From Chloroflexota bacterium (GTDB lineage Bacteria; Chloroflexota; Anaerolineae; UBA1429), in NCBI GenBank assembly GCA_012513595.1, contig JAAZBY010000025.1, positions 1 to 9,476 on the forward strand: DNA of 9,476 bases, given 5' to 3'. Below are positions 1-5,854 of this stretch, piece after piece. Every line of letters starts with the position of its first letter. The first letter of the stretch is position 1. Both the position numbers and the translations under genes were made by a program. The notes below the pieces were generated by a model that made no database searches, was not told the origin of the DNA, and saw only the letters and a list, made by a program, of their open reading frames with translations.

Positions 1-333
1 GGCCTGCACGCCGTCATAGTGGACGGTGCCGGGATAGTCCTCCAGGCGGTAATCGTGCACCCACTCGACCTGGTTATCCACGCCTGCGAGGTACGGTTCC
101 ATACTTGAGGCAAAGTGGATGCCGACGCCCACCGGGATATCGGTGCGCCCGGCGGCCTCGAGCAGCCTGGCGATGATCTTGGCCCGGTAGGTCGTGTTAC
201 GCGTGCCAGCGACGATCAGGCGGACGTCGAGCTCAGGGCATCTCAGCATGAAGGCCAGTGCCCAGGTGTCGTCGATATCCGTGCCGATGTCCGTATCCAG
301 GATGTCGGGAATGGGAGTGCTGCCAGCGCTCAT
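1..333 (-). CDS. Inosine-uridine-type nucleoside N-ribohydrolase, N-terminal part (runs off left edge)
   Basis: This open frame starts at the ATG at 333-331 and continues through the left edge, so only the first 111 residues are visible. Near the N-terminus it has LDTDIGTDIDDTWALAF (residues 12-28), the Asp-rich loop that binds Ca2+ and the ribose in inosine-uridine-preferring nucleoside hydrolases. It is the longer DTDIGTDIDD form rather than the classic DxDxGxDD. It is followed by a segment resembling the family's GN-loop and PV-x-x-G region (NTTYRAKIIARLLEAA, then IPVGVGI). Enzymes of this family hydrolyse the N-glycosidic bond of ribonucleosides to free base and ribose in the cytoplasm; the actual substrate cannot be read from this fragment. 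An AGGGAG ribosome-binding site lies about 8 nt before the start. It is 124 bp downstream of the GntR-type regulator gene, on the same strand, so it may be a target or co-transcribed. Family assignment is firm, specificity unknown. Confidence 0.88.
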   Translation of the reverse strand, partial: MSAGSTPIPDILDTDIGTDIDDTWALAFMLRCPELDVRLIVAGTRNTTYRAKIIARLLEAAGRTDIPVGVGIHFASSMEPYLAGVDNQVEWVHDYRLEDYPGTVHYDGVQA

Positions 334-457
334 CTGCCGATCTCCCTTCGCCAGAAGGTGCAGGCGGCCAGGCCGCTCGATACCGCGCAGCCCCCCAGGG
401 GGCTCGGAGGCCCCTCTCGGCGCACGAATGACCCGCGTCGTAGGCCGAGGCGGCGCC

Positions 458-1198
458 TTACTGCTCGGGCTCTGCTCCCCCGTCGCCAGAACCCGCCGGT
501 CGCTGCGCTGCGACCACGCCGGAAGCGTCGTTCGACAGGGCCATATACTCGATGGTGTGCTGCATATGCTGCCAGTTGGCCTGCACGGCGGCATCCGCGT
601 CGCGCCGCATGATGGCGCGCACGATGGGCTCGTGCCGTTCCGCCGTGCCGATGGCGTAGTCCCAGGACTTGTGCGAGATCGTGGTGACGCCCAGCATAAA
701 GGCGCCGTACATGGAGAAGGACATCGAGCAGAGGAGCGACGACCCGGTGGCGTTCCAGATGGTGCTGTGAAAGTCCATATCGGCGCGGGCGAGCGCGGCC
801 ACGTCGCGCTCCTGAACGTGCCTGCCCATGAGCTGGACGAGGGCCTCCATCTGGGCGACGTCGTTGGCCGACAGGTGCGGCATGGCGCGGCGGATGACGA
901 CCTCGTCGTAGGCGGCGCGGATGCGCAGGAGGTCTTCCATATCCTGGCGGAGGAGGGTGCGGACGCAGGTGCCGCGGCGGGGCACACGTTCGACGATCCA
1001 GTTCTCCTCAAGGCGGCGGAAGGCCTCCCGGATGGGGGCCTGGCTGGTGTCGAACTGCTTGGCGAGATCTGCTTCCAGCAGTCGTTGTCCGGGCTGGTAG
1101 ACGCCCTCGTAGATAAGGCGCTGGAGGAGATCGTAGACAGACTCGGACAGCAGGTTATGTTTGATGCGCATCGCCTCGTCCGATCGATTAATGATCAT
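458..1198 (-). CDS. GntR-family transcriptional regulator, FCD (FadR-like) subfamily
   Basis: The frame gives 246 residues if the first ATG (1198) is used. Residues 15-80 form the winged helix of the GntR family, with the recognition-helix region TSQAPIREAFRRLEE and the wing RVPRRGTCVR. Residues 85-220 form an all-helical FCD ligand-binding domain. D140, H144, H189 and H211 have the Asp-x3-His, then His, then His spacing of the metal-binding FCD proteins, so a metal-assisted carboxylate-type effector is plausible (family knowledge, not shown here). A second ATG at 1171 (codon 10, MRIKHNLLSESVYDLL) is a credible start: it has GGACGAGG just upstream and leaves a normal 5' leader from the promoter candidate, whereas the 1198 ATG has no ribosome-binding site. 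The C-terminal 25 residues are Gly/Ala-rich and probably unstructured. It lies upstream of the nucleoside hydrolase gene on the same strand, so that gene is the obvious candidate target, along with autoregulation. Confidence 0.93.
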   Translation of the reverse strand: MIINRSDEAMRIKHNLLSESVYDLLQRLIYEGVYQPGQRLLEADLAKQFDTSQAPIREAFRRLEENWIVERVPRRGTCVRTLLRQDMEDLLRIRAAYDEVVIRRAMPHLSANDVAQMEALVQLMGRHVQERDVAALARADMDFHSTIWNATGSSLLCSMSFSMYGAFMLGVTTISHKSWDYAIGTAERHEPIVRAIMRRDADAAVQANWQHMQHTIEYMALSNDASGVVAAQRPAGSGDGGAEPEQ

Positions 1199-1209
1199 CG
1201 TTTATCGAT
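1183..1209 (-). promoter_or_regulatory. Candidate operator of the GntR-type gene: paired ATCGAT palindromes
   Basis: Two copies of the palindrome ATCGAT (1183-1188 and 1204-1209) are exactly 21 bp apart, about two helical turns, with a third palindrome ATGATCAT (1191-1198) between them. The stretch is AT-rich in an otherwise GC-rich region, directly downstream of the promoter candidate and around the start of the regulator gene. This layout would suit binding by a dimeric regulator such as the gene's own product. The pattern is seen; the operator role is inference, and the motif does not match a GntR/FCD consensus that I can name. Confidence 0.3.
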
Positions 1210-1244
1210 ACTATACAAGTAGCACGGACCCGACGCGCTGTCAA
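1210..1244 (-). promoter_or_regulatory. Candidate sigma70-type promoter of the GntR-type gene
   Basis: On the minus strand a perfect -35 hexamer TTGACA (1244-1239) is followed after 17 nt by TACTTG (1221-1216) preceded by TG two bases earlier, an extended -10 pattern. An alternative -10, TATAGT (1215-1210), has a better sequence but a 23-nt spacer. Transcription would start near 1205-1210, which leaves only about 10 nt before the ATG at 1198 but about 35 nt before the ATG at 1171. This is one reason to prefer the later start. Confidence 0.4.
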
Positions 1245-1251
1245 GACCCTG

Positions 1252-1299
1252 GCGGGCAGACCCGGGCGGGCAGACCCGGGCGGGCAGACCCGGGCGGGG
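1252..1299. repeat. 14-bp tandem repeat, three perfect copies plus part of a fourth
   Basis: The unit GCGGGCAGACCCGG is repeated perfectly at 1252-1265, 1266-1279 and 1280-1293, followed by GCGGGG. It ends only 7 bp upstream of the -35 box of the GntR-type promoter candidate, so copy-number change here could affect that promoter (inference). Confidence 0.85.
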
Positions 1300-1365
1300 A
1301 GGAGGGCGTGACGGGCCGCACAACCGCTGCCGCGCCGCAGCAGCTCGGCGGGGCTCCCGCCGTTC

Positions 1366-1578
1366 GGGGGGAGCCCCTGGCGCGCGGACGGCGGCGAGGC
1401 TCCGCGCCGGCCTAGAGGTCTGCCGCGCGGCTTCGCGGTCTGCCGCGCGGCTTCGCGGTCTGCCGCGCCGGAGCGGCGACCTGTCCCGAGGTCCACCGAG
1501 GGATGGGGCGCCGCACTCCATATCGGCCCGCCGCGCGCCCTGTTCTCGCACCTGCCGGTGTGCGGGCCGGCGCGCATG
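1366..1578 (+). repeat. Dispersed repeat, copy A (inverted partner at 9140-9317)
   Basis: Read on the plus strand, this stretch aligns with the reverse complement of 9140-9317. Shared blocks, in order, include GGGGGGAGCCCCTG, GAGGCTCCGCGCCGGCCTAG, GCCGCGCGGCTTCGCGGTC, and a block from GGGGCGCCGCACTCCATATC through CGGCCCGCCGC. A hairpin follows, with arms 1531-1539 and 1557-1565. Relative to copy B it has an extra 20-bp tandem unit and about 21 extra bases near 1476-1499. The hairpin arms differ from copy B at two positions, both of which turn Watson-Crick pairs into G-U pairs on this strand. The element has no coding capacity that I can support; it looks like a non-autonomous repeat of the REP or MITE kind. 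Confidence 0.8.
1417..1469. repeat. 20-bp tandem repeat inside dispersed repeat copy A
   Basis: The unit GGTCTGCCGCGCGGCTTCGC occurs at 1417-1436 and 1437-1456, with a partial third copy at 1457-1469. Copy B carries only one such unit. The core GGTCTGCCGCGC also occurs at 6010-6021, at the start of the tandem array inside the PilN-like gene, so the two repeat systems share a motif. Confidence 0.8.
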
Positions 1579-1603
1579 CCGCATGCCTTGCCCCCGTCGC
1601 CGG

Positions 1604-1622
1604 GGCGGCGAAGCCCGCCGCC
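1604..1622 (-). terminator. GC-rich hairpin just past the URO-D-like stop codon, no U-tract
   Basis: A perfect 7-bp stem (GGCGGCG at 1604-1610 pairing with CGCCGCC at 1616-1622) with a 5-nt loop begins 9 nt after the stop codon of the URO-D-like gene. No run of T follows on the minus strand, so intrinsic termination is uncertain; it may instead stabilise the 3' end or be a chance GC palindrome. Confidence 0.3.
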
Positions 1623-1631
1623 GGCTCCCCC

Positions 1632-2624
1632 TCAGCCCGTCGCCGCGGAGGCCGCGAACTCTCTCTGCACCTGCAGGTACTCCCGGTACTGCGCCAGGGA
1701 GACGCCTGGCGGCGTCTGATGGTCCACCCCCGGCAGGTAGCCGCCCGTCCGCACCACCGGGCGCAGCCGCTCGAACTCGCCGCGCAGCGCCTCTACGCCG
1801 CGGTCCATGACCATCTTGTCATAATGCCCGATCATCAGGAGATCGGGATGGTCGGCGCGCAGCCGCGCGGCGTCCACGCCGGCCTGCCGCTCGAGCGGCA
1901 ACACCCCCTCCACCCCCACCCCCTGCAGCCAGCTGATCATGGCGCTGGGGTCGCCGTCGGTATCGACGATGATGCGGGTGCCCATCGCCTGCAGGGCCGG
2001 CACCACCCGCCGGTAGTGCGGGGCGATAAACGCGTCGAACAGCGCTTGCGACAGCATCGGCCCCTTGTTGTACGACATGTCCTCCGCAAAGGTCATAAAG
2101 GCGGGCCGGCACACCCGCGCCACCTGCTCGATCAGCACCAAGTAGTAGTCGGCCAGCTCGCGGTTCATGCGCTCGAGCAGGGCCGGCTGGTCGTAGAAGG
2201 CCAGCAGGTGCCGGTGGATGCCGAACAGCGTCCGCGGGTACCAGAAAAAGCCGTCCAGCGTGATCCACACGACCGCCTCACCGCGGGCCTGCCGGGCGCC
2301 CCAGGCGGCCAGGTCGGCCAGGGCGCGCTCCTGCGGGGGGAAGAGGGCCGGCCGCAGCGCCTCATAGTCGGCCTCGTTGGCCACCGGCCCCTGGCCGTGC
2401 GGCAGGGCGGGGAAGGCCTCGCCGCGCGGGGCGAGGCGCCGCTGGTAGTAAGGGTCCAGCCCCAAGTAGGCGACGATGTCGTAGCGCCCGGTCAGGCGGC
2501 GCGGCAGGCCCTCGGCATGCCAGCGGGCGATGGTCTGGTCCCACCAGGAGGCCCACTCGATGCAGGGCAAACGGTCGACGGGGCGGAAGGACATCAGGGC
2601 CTGGAAGCGTTCGACGTGGTTCAT
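1632..2624 (-). CDS. Uroporphyrinogen decarboxylase (URO-D) superfamily protein
   Basis: The chosen start is the ATG at 2624, giving 330 residues. It has GGAG five bases upstream, and the sequence begins MNHVERFQALMSFRPVDRLP, the usual opening of this family. Upstream frame extension to 2702 runs into a dispersed repeat and is rejected. Conserved blocks along the TIM-barrel are FAEDMSYNKGPMLS (179-192), IIVDTDGD (218-225), GVEGVLPLERQAGVD (236-250), IGHYDK (265-270) and the C-terminal GGYLPGVDHQTPPGVS (294-309). The Arg-rich N-terminal motif of true haem-pathway URO-D is absent, so haem synthesis is unlikely. It belongs to the broad group of URO-D-fold proteins related to corrinoid methyltransferases such as MtaA, mostly uncharacterised. 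I do not see the Zn-binding Cys/His set of MtaA, so the reaction is unknown. It is separated from its neighbours by repeat-filled gaps on both sides and may be its own transcription unit. Confidence 0.88.
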   Translation of the reverse strand: MNHVERFQALMSFRPVDRLPCIEWASWWDQTIARWHAEGLPRRLTGRYDIVAYLGLDPYYQRRLAPRGEAFPALPHGQGPVANEADYEALRPALFPPQERALADLAAWGARQARGEAVVWITLDGFFWYPRTLFGIHRHLLAFYDQPALLERMNRELADYYLVLIEQVARVCRPAFMTFAEDMSYNKGPMLSQALFDAFIAPHYRRVVPALQAMGTRIIVDTDGDPSAMISWLQGVGVEGVLPLERQAGVDAARLRADHPDLLMIGHYDKMVMDRGVEALRGEFERLRPVVRTGGYLPGVDHQTPPGVSLAQYREYLQVQREFAASAATG

Positions 2625-2668
2625 AGAGACTCCGTTCAGGTTAGGTAGCCGGAGGAGGAAGAGACATC

Positions 2669-2874
2669 TACCACGGAGCCACGGAGAACACGGAGAAGAC
2701 AAGAAGGACAGGATTCACAGGATTTACAGGATTGGGGAGGCGGATAGGGTGGCGCCGGGGTGTGGTGCCTCCGGTAATCCTGGCAATCCTGTAAATCCTG
2801 TAAATCCTGTAAATCCTGTCAATCCTGTCCTTCTCTCCTCTTCTCTTCTCCGTGCTCTCCGTGTCTCTGTGGTA
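2669..2874. repeat. Long imperfect inverted repeat with CACGGAG and CAGGATTTA arms
   Basis: The left arm (2669-2733) reads TACCACGGAGCCACGGAG, then ACACGGAGAAG, then GGACAGGATT units. The right arm (2776-2874) is its reverse complement with extra units, ending TCTCTGTGGTA. The 42-nt centre is 2734-2775. This fills most of the gap between the PilM-like stop and the URO-D-like start. The arms could form a long stem in RNA or a cruciform in DNA. A fragment of the same family lies at 9064-9099. I recall similar CACGGAG/CAGGATTTA intergenic repeats in other environmental bacterial genomes but cannot verify that here. No gene and no convincing promoter is visible in this gap. Confidence 0.85.
2776..2829. 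repeat. 9-bp tandem array (AATCCTGTA), six units
   Basis: Six head-to-tail nonamers occur: AATCCTGGC, three AATCCTGTA, and two AATCCTGTC. Three units in the opposite orientation sit at 2707-2733 in the other arm of the long inverted repeat. Unequal unit number (three against six) suggests expansion by slippage. Confidence 0.9.
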
Positions 2875-2899
2875 AAACCCTCTTCTACTCCTCTCGCCT

Positions 2900-3868
2900 T
2901 TAGGCGTCGCGCTTGAGGGCCAGGCCGAGGTGGACGATATACCGCTCCAGCGGTAGCTCCCCGGGGAAGGGCAGCGGCGAGGTCGGCCGGGCCACCGGCC
3001 GGCCGCTGCGCGCCGCCAGATGCTCGAGCGCCTCGGGCGAGGCCAGCGCCTGGCCGGAGGCGATCAGCGGCGCGTCGGGCGAGAGCGGCGCCTGCGGATG
3101 CGCCCGGCAGTACTCGTCGGCCAGCCGCTCGGAGGCGGCCAGCAGCGCGTCAAGCCGGGCCCGCCACGCCGTCGTCGCCCCGTCCGCCTCGGGCGCCACG
3201 TCCCCCGGGTGGCCCACCGCGAGGGCCACCGTGTCGACCGCCACCGGCATCCGCTGCACCACCAGGGCGATGTCGACATAATCACGCCCCAGGTGCGCCA
3301 CGATCCCCTGCGCCGGCCGGGCCACCCGCACCACGGCCAGCCCCTTGAGGTCCATGACGGCCGGGCGCACCCGCGCCAGGCGCAGCGCCTCGAGGTAGCC
3401 GTCGATGAGCGCCCGCGGCACGGCCAGCGCATAGACGCGCAGCGTGGGGCGGCCGGCCGCCTCCCGCCGGCGCTCGGCGGCGGGCTGGCCGTCCACCACC
3501 TGCCAGGAGAGATAGTGCTCCGCGAGCGGTACCGGCAGCAGGCGCGCGGCCGCCTCACGCACGGCCTCGCCGAGCGCGGCGGCCGGCTGCAGCGGCAGCG
3601 TCAGCCCCAGCGGGGCGGCCGCGGCGCCCCCCACGCCCACCACCACGCGGGCGCGCTCGATCCGGCGCTTGCGAAAGAGGCAGTCCAGCGCCTCGGCCAC
3701 GGCCGGCGCGTCGCGCACGGCGCTGGCCTCCACCGCCTCGGCCGGCAGGGCGATGCTGCCCCAGCCGGCCACCCGCCCCTGGCGCACCGTCAGGTAGCGC
3801 GCCTCGCCCGTCTCCAGGGTCAGGGTGGTAATGGTGCCGCGGCGCGGCGCGCGCTCAGCGTCTGCCAT
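2900..3868 (-). CDS. pilM: PilM-like actin-fold protein of a type IV pilus-type platform
   Basis: The chosen ATG is at 3868, with AAGG just upstream and 4 nt after the LysM gene stop, giving 322 residues; an earlier ATG at 3925 lies inside the LysM gene. PilM is a cytoplasmic actin-like protein that binds the N-terminal tail of PilN and links the inner-membrane platform to the motor. Matching blocks are the N-terminal strand pair TTLTLETGEARYLTVRQGRV (13-32), the LPLQPAAALGEAVREAAARL segment (91-110) followed by LPVPLAEHYLSWQVVDG (111-127), YALAVPRALIDGYLEALRLA (146-165), VMDLKGLAVVR (171-181), and the C-terminal YIVHLGLALKRDA (310-322). The first phosphate-loop motif (D-I-G-S/T) is replaced by LETGEA and the second by AHLGRD, so nucleotide binding may be weak or lost. 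It is the last gene of the four-gene operon, whereas pilM normally comes first. Confidence 0.8.
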   Translation of the reverse strand: MADAERAPRRGTITTLTLETGEARYLTVRQGRVAGWGSIALPAEAVEASAVRDAPAVAEALDCLFRKRRIERARVVVGVGGAAAAPLGLTLPLQPAAALGEAVREAAARLLPVPLAEHYLSWQVVDGQPAAERRREAAGRPTLRVYALAVPRALIDGYLEALRLARVRPAVMDLKGLAVVRVARPAQGIVAHLGRDYVDIALVVQRMPVAVDTVALAVGHPGDVAPEADGATTAWRARLDALLAASERLADEYCRAHPQAPLSPDAPLIASGQALASPEALEHLAARSGRPVARPTSPLPFPGELPLERYIVHLGLALKRDA

Positions 3869-3872
3869 GGCC

Positions 3873-5174
3873 TTACGGGATCCGCAGCGTGTCGCCGGCG
3901 TAGATCGCCGAGGACGACAGCCCATTGGCCGACATCAGCGCCCCCACCGTCACGCCGTACTGCCGGGCGATGCCCGACAGGGTGTCGCCGGGGACGACGA
4001 GGTGCGTCCGCGAGTGCGACCCCGGCGCCAGGGGCGGCCAGCCGCTCCAGCCGGCCGGTGGGATGATCAGCGGCTGATGCACATAGATGGCATAGTCCGT
4101 CAGGTTGTTGGCCATCATCAGGAGCGCCACGGTGGTGTGGTAGCGCTGGGCGATGGTGTAGAGCGTCTCCCCGGGCATGACGATGTGCGCCGTCAGCCCG
4201 CCGGCGGGCGCCACGGGGATGAACAGCGCCCGGTAGGCATAGATGGTGTGCGACGTCAGCCCGTTGGCCGACATGATGGCCCACACCGTGGTGTTGTAGG
4301 CCTGGGCGATGGAGGAGAGCGTCTCGCCGGGCTGGACGATGTGCACCAGCGGCGAACCGGCCGCCGTGCCGCCGCCGGCGGGGATGGTGATGGTCTGCCC
4401 GGCGCGCAGGTAGGTGCTGGTCATGCCGTTGGCGGTCATGATGGCCTGCACGGTGGTGCCGAAGCGGCGCGCCAGGCCGTAGAGGGTATCCCCCGGCTGG
4501 ACGACGTAGGCCGTCGCCGAGGGGGGCGCCGCGGGGGCGGTGGGCGTCGGCGTGAGGGGCTGCCAGGGCGGCGTGGCCGTGGGGCCGGTGCCGGTGGTGG
4601 TGGCCGTCGGGGTGGGGCAGTAGCGGCCGAGGAGCTCCAGCCCCATCTTGGCCTCCTCACCGGCGGGGCGCACCAGGAGGGCCTGCCCGAAGGCCCACTG
4701 CGCCTCCGTGCAGCGCGCCGAGGTCATCAGGGCGTAGCCATAGTTGACGTAGGCAAAGTAGCGCCGCTCCTGGATGTTGCCATAGTTGGGGTCGATGGCG
4801 ACGATGCGGTCGATGAGGTGCAGCACCTCCGGCCAGTTCTGGGCGTTCCAGGCCGCCTCCATGAGGCGCGTCAGCTCGTCGAGGGAGGGGCTCCAGCCCG
4901 TGGGCGTGGCGGTGTTGGTGGCCGAGGCGGCCGCAAACAGCCCCTGGCCGCCGCCAGGCGGGAGCGTGGCGGCGGGCGCCAGCGGCGTGCTGCGGGCGGT
5001 GGGCGCCAGGGTCGGCAGACTGGCCTGGGCGCGCAGGGCCGGGCGGGCCAAGGGGCCGGCCACGGCGGCGGCCAAAGCGGCCAGGCCCAGGGCCAGGGCC
5101 AGGAGGCCGAGCGCGCGGAGCGGCCGGCGCCGGCGGGGCGACAGGGCTCTGAGGGGGACGGTCCGATGATCCAT
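3873..5174 (-). CDS. Membrane-anchored protein with TPR-like segment and four LysM domains
   Basis: The protein has 433 residues. An N-terminal RRRR cluster (14-17) precedes a hydrophobic helix (about 21-41), so it is anchored in the membrane or exported. A Pro/Thr/Ala linker (50-95) leads to a helical TPR-like segment (98-185) with NWPEVLHLIDRIVAIDPNYGNI. A second Thr/Pro linker (187-221) leads to four LysM domains at about 222-265, 277-320, 329-372 and 390-433, each with a V-x-PG-[DE]-TL opening and a final I-P. LysM domains bind N-acetylglucosamine in peptidoglycan or chitin, so this part should grip the cell wall. The start at 5174 follows GGAG by 8 nt and lies 5 nt after the PilO-like stop. 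Its place between PilO-like and PilM-like genes suggests it anchors that membrane platform to the wall. This is inference; I know no named family with this exact architecture. Confidence 0.93.
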   Translation of the reverse strand: MDHRTVPLRALSPRRRRPLRALGLLALALGLAALAAAVAGPLARPALRAQASLPTLAPTARSTPLAPAATLPPGGGQGLFAAASATNTATPTGWSPSLDELTRLMEAAWNAQNWPEVLHLIDRIVAIDPNYGNIQERRYFAYVNYGYALMTSARCTEAQWAFGQALLVRPAGEEAKMGLELLGRYCPTPTATTTGTGPTATPPWQPLTPTPTAPAAPPSATAYVVQPGDTLYGLARRFGTTVQAIMTANGMTSTYLRAGQTITIPAGGGTAAGSPLVHIVQPGETLSSIAQAYNTTVWAIMSANGLTSHTIYAYRALFIPVAPAGGLTAHIVMPGETLYTIAQRYHTTVALLMMANNLTDYAIYVHQPLIIPPAGWSGWPPLAPGSHSRTHLVVPGDTLSGIARQYGVTVGALMSANGLSSSAIYAGDTLRIP

Positions 5175-5179
5175 GGCGC

Positions 5180-5854
5180 TTACTCCTGGCCCGTCGGCGG
5201 GCGGTACTGGCGAGCGGACTGCGCGGGCGCGACGCGATCGGGGCGCGCGGCGGCCTGGGGCCGGTCGGCGTCGGCGGCCCAGCCGGAGGTGATGACCGTC
5301 AGCGTGGCCCGCAGGGAATAGGTGTCGGCCGCCGCCTCCGCGGCCGGCGCCGCCTCTGCGGCCATGATGGCCACCTCCTCGAGGCGGAAGGCGGCGCCCT
5401 CCTCCTGGGCGGCGGCCAGCAGGGCCAGCAGCCCCTCCAGGCCCCCCCGCGCGGAGAGGAGGTAGCGCTGCTCCTCCCAGGGGGCCGCGGAGCCGTCCGG
5501 CCCGGTCGCCCTGGCCGACCCGCCCGCGCCGACGGGCGTCACCGTCAGGTCCAGGCCCTCGGCGAGGGCCAGGGCGCGCAGGTCGGCCAGGGCCGCGTCG
5601 ACGTCCGTGGGCAAAGCCAGGCCGGCCGCGCAGGAGGCCGCCTCCCCCTGGGCCGCGGCCAGCTGTTCGCGGGCCTGGACGGCGTAGGGGCGCTCGGCGG
5701 CGGCGGCGGCGGCCTGGTAACGGGCGCGCAGGTCCCGCTCGGCGCCCAGGGCGCGGCCCAGGCGCAGGCCCAGGACGATGCTGGCGGCCAGCGCGCCGAC
5801 CAGGAAGAGCCCGGCGGCCAGCTGGGCCAGGGGGCGGTCGCGTAGGGCGCTCAT
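5180..5854 (-). CDS. pilO: PilO/GspM-like inner-membrane platform protein
   Basis: The protein has 224 residues, with a short cytoplasmic start (MSALRDRP), one membrane helix (about 10-30), an Ala-rich coiled-coil (33-75), and a compact alpha/beta domain (about 85-188) with strands LDLTVTPV, RYLLSARG, FRLEEVAIM and YSLRATLTVIT around the helix GLEGLLALLAAAQ. This is the topology of PilO and GspM, which pair with PilN or GspL in the platform. Sequence similarity alone is modest; the call rests on topology plus position directly after the PilN-like gene. The ATG overlaps the PilN-like stop (ATGA at 5854-5851), implying translational coupling. The C-terminal 35 residues (190-224) are polar and Pro/Arg-rich, probably disordered, and not typical of PilO. 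Confidence 0.68.
   Translation of the reverse strand: MSALRDRPLAQLAAGLFLVGALAASIVLGLRLGRALGAERDLRARYQAAAAAAERPYAVQAREQLAAAQGEAASCAAGLALPTDVDAALADLRALALAEGLDLTVTPVGAGGSARATGPDGSAAPWEEQRYLLSARGGLEGLLALLAAAQEEGAAFRLEEVAIMAAEAAPAAEAAADTYSLRATLTVITSGWAADADRPQAAARPDRVAPAQSARQYRPPTGQE

Larger units (their letters stand above)
1199..1631. other. Repeat-rich intergenic region between the URO-D-like gene and the GntR-type gene
   Basis: I see no credible gene in these 433 bp. Frames open here because of extreme GC content and encode Arg/Ala/Pro-rich low-complexity text. From right to left the region holds a GC hairpin just past the URO-D-like stop, a copy of a dispersed repeat also found at 9140-9317, a 20-bp tandem duplication inside that copy, a 14-bp tandem repeat, and the promoter candidate of the GntR-type gene. 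Confidence 0.7.

Noticed and set aside
389..404. Hairpin AGCCCCC-CA-GGGGGCT between the GntR-type and nucleoside hydrolase genes as a terminator
   Set aside because: The loop is only 2 nt and no T-run follows, in GC-rich DNA where such palindromes are common. Separate transcription of the two genes cannot be concluded.
194..1222. Plus-strand open frame of 342 codons opposite the GntR-type gene
   Set aside because: The opposite strand encodes a clear GntR/FCD protein with its metal-binding residues. The plus frame has no domain and is Gly/His/Val-rich.
1188..1584. Overlapping open frames in the 1199-1631 gap
   Set aside because: They are Arg/Ala/Pro-rich and track the repeat sequence. Matching text appears at 9179-9370 only because the DNA repeat is shared.
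1632..2702. Longer start (2702) for the URO-D-like gene
   Set aside because: The extra residues are encoded by the CACGGAG repeat arm. The ATG at 2624 has a proper ribosome-binding site and begins the family's conserved N-terminus.
2530..2916. Plus-strand frame with repeated GNPVNPVNPV
   Set aside because: The repeat text is the translation of the 9-bp AATCCTGTA array, and the frame is antisense to the URO-D-like start.
3825..5321. Plus-strand open frame of 498 codons
   Set aside because: It is antisense to the LysM gene, with composition dominated by Gly, Arg, Gln and His and no recognisable domain.
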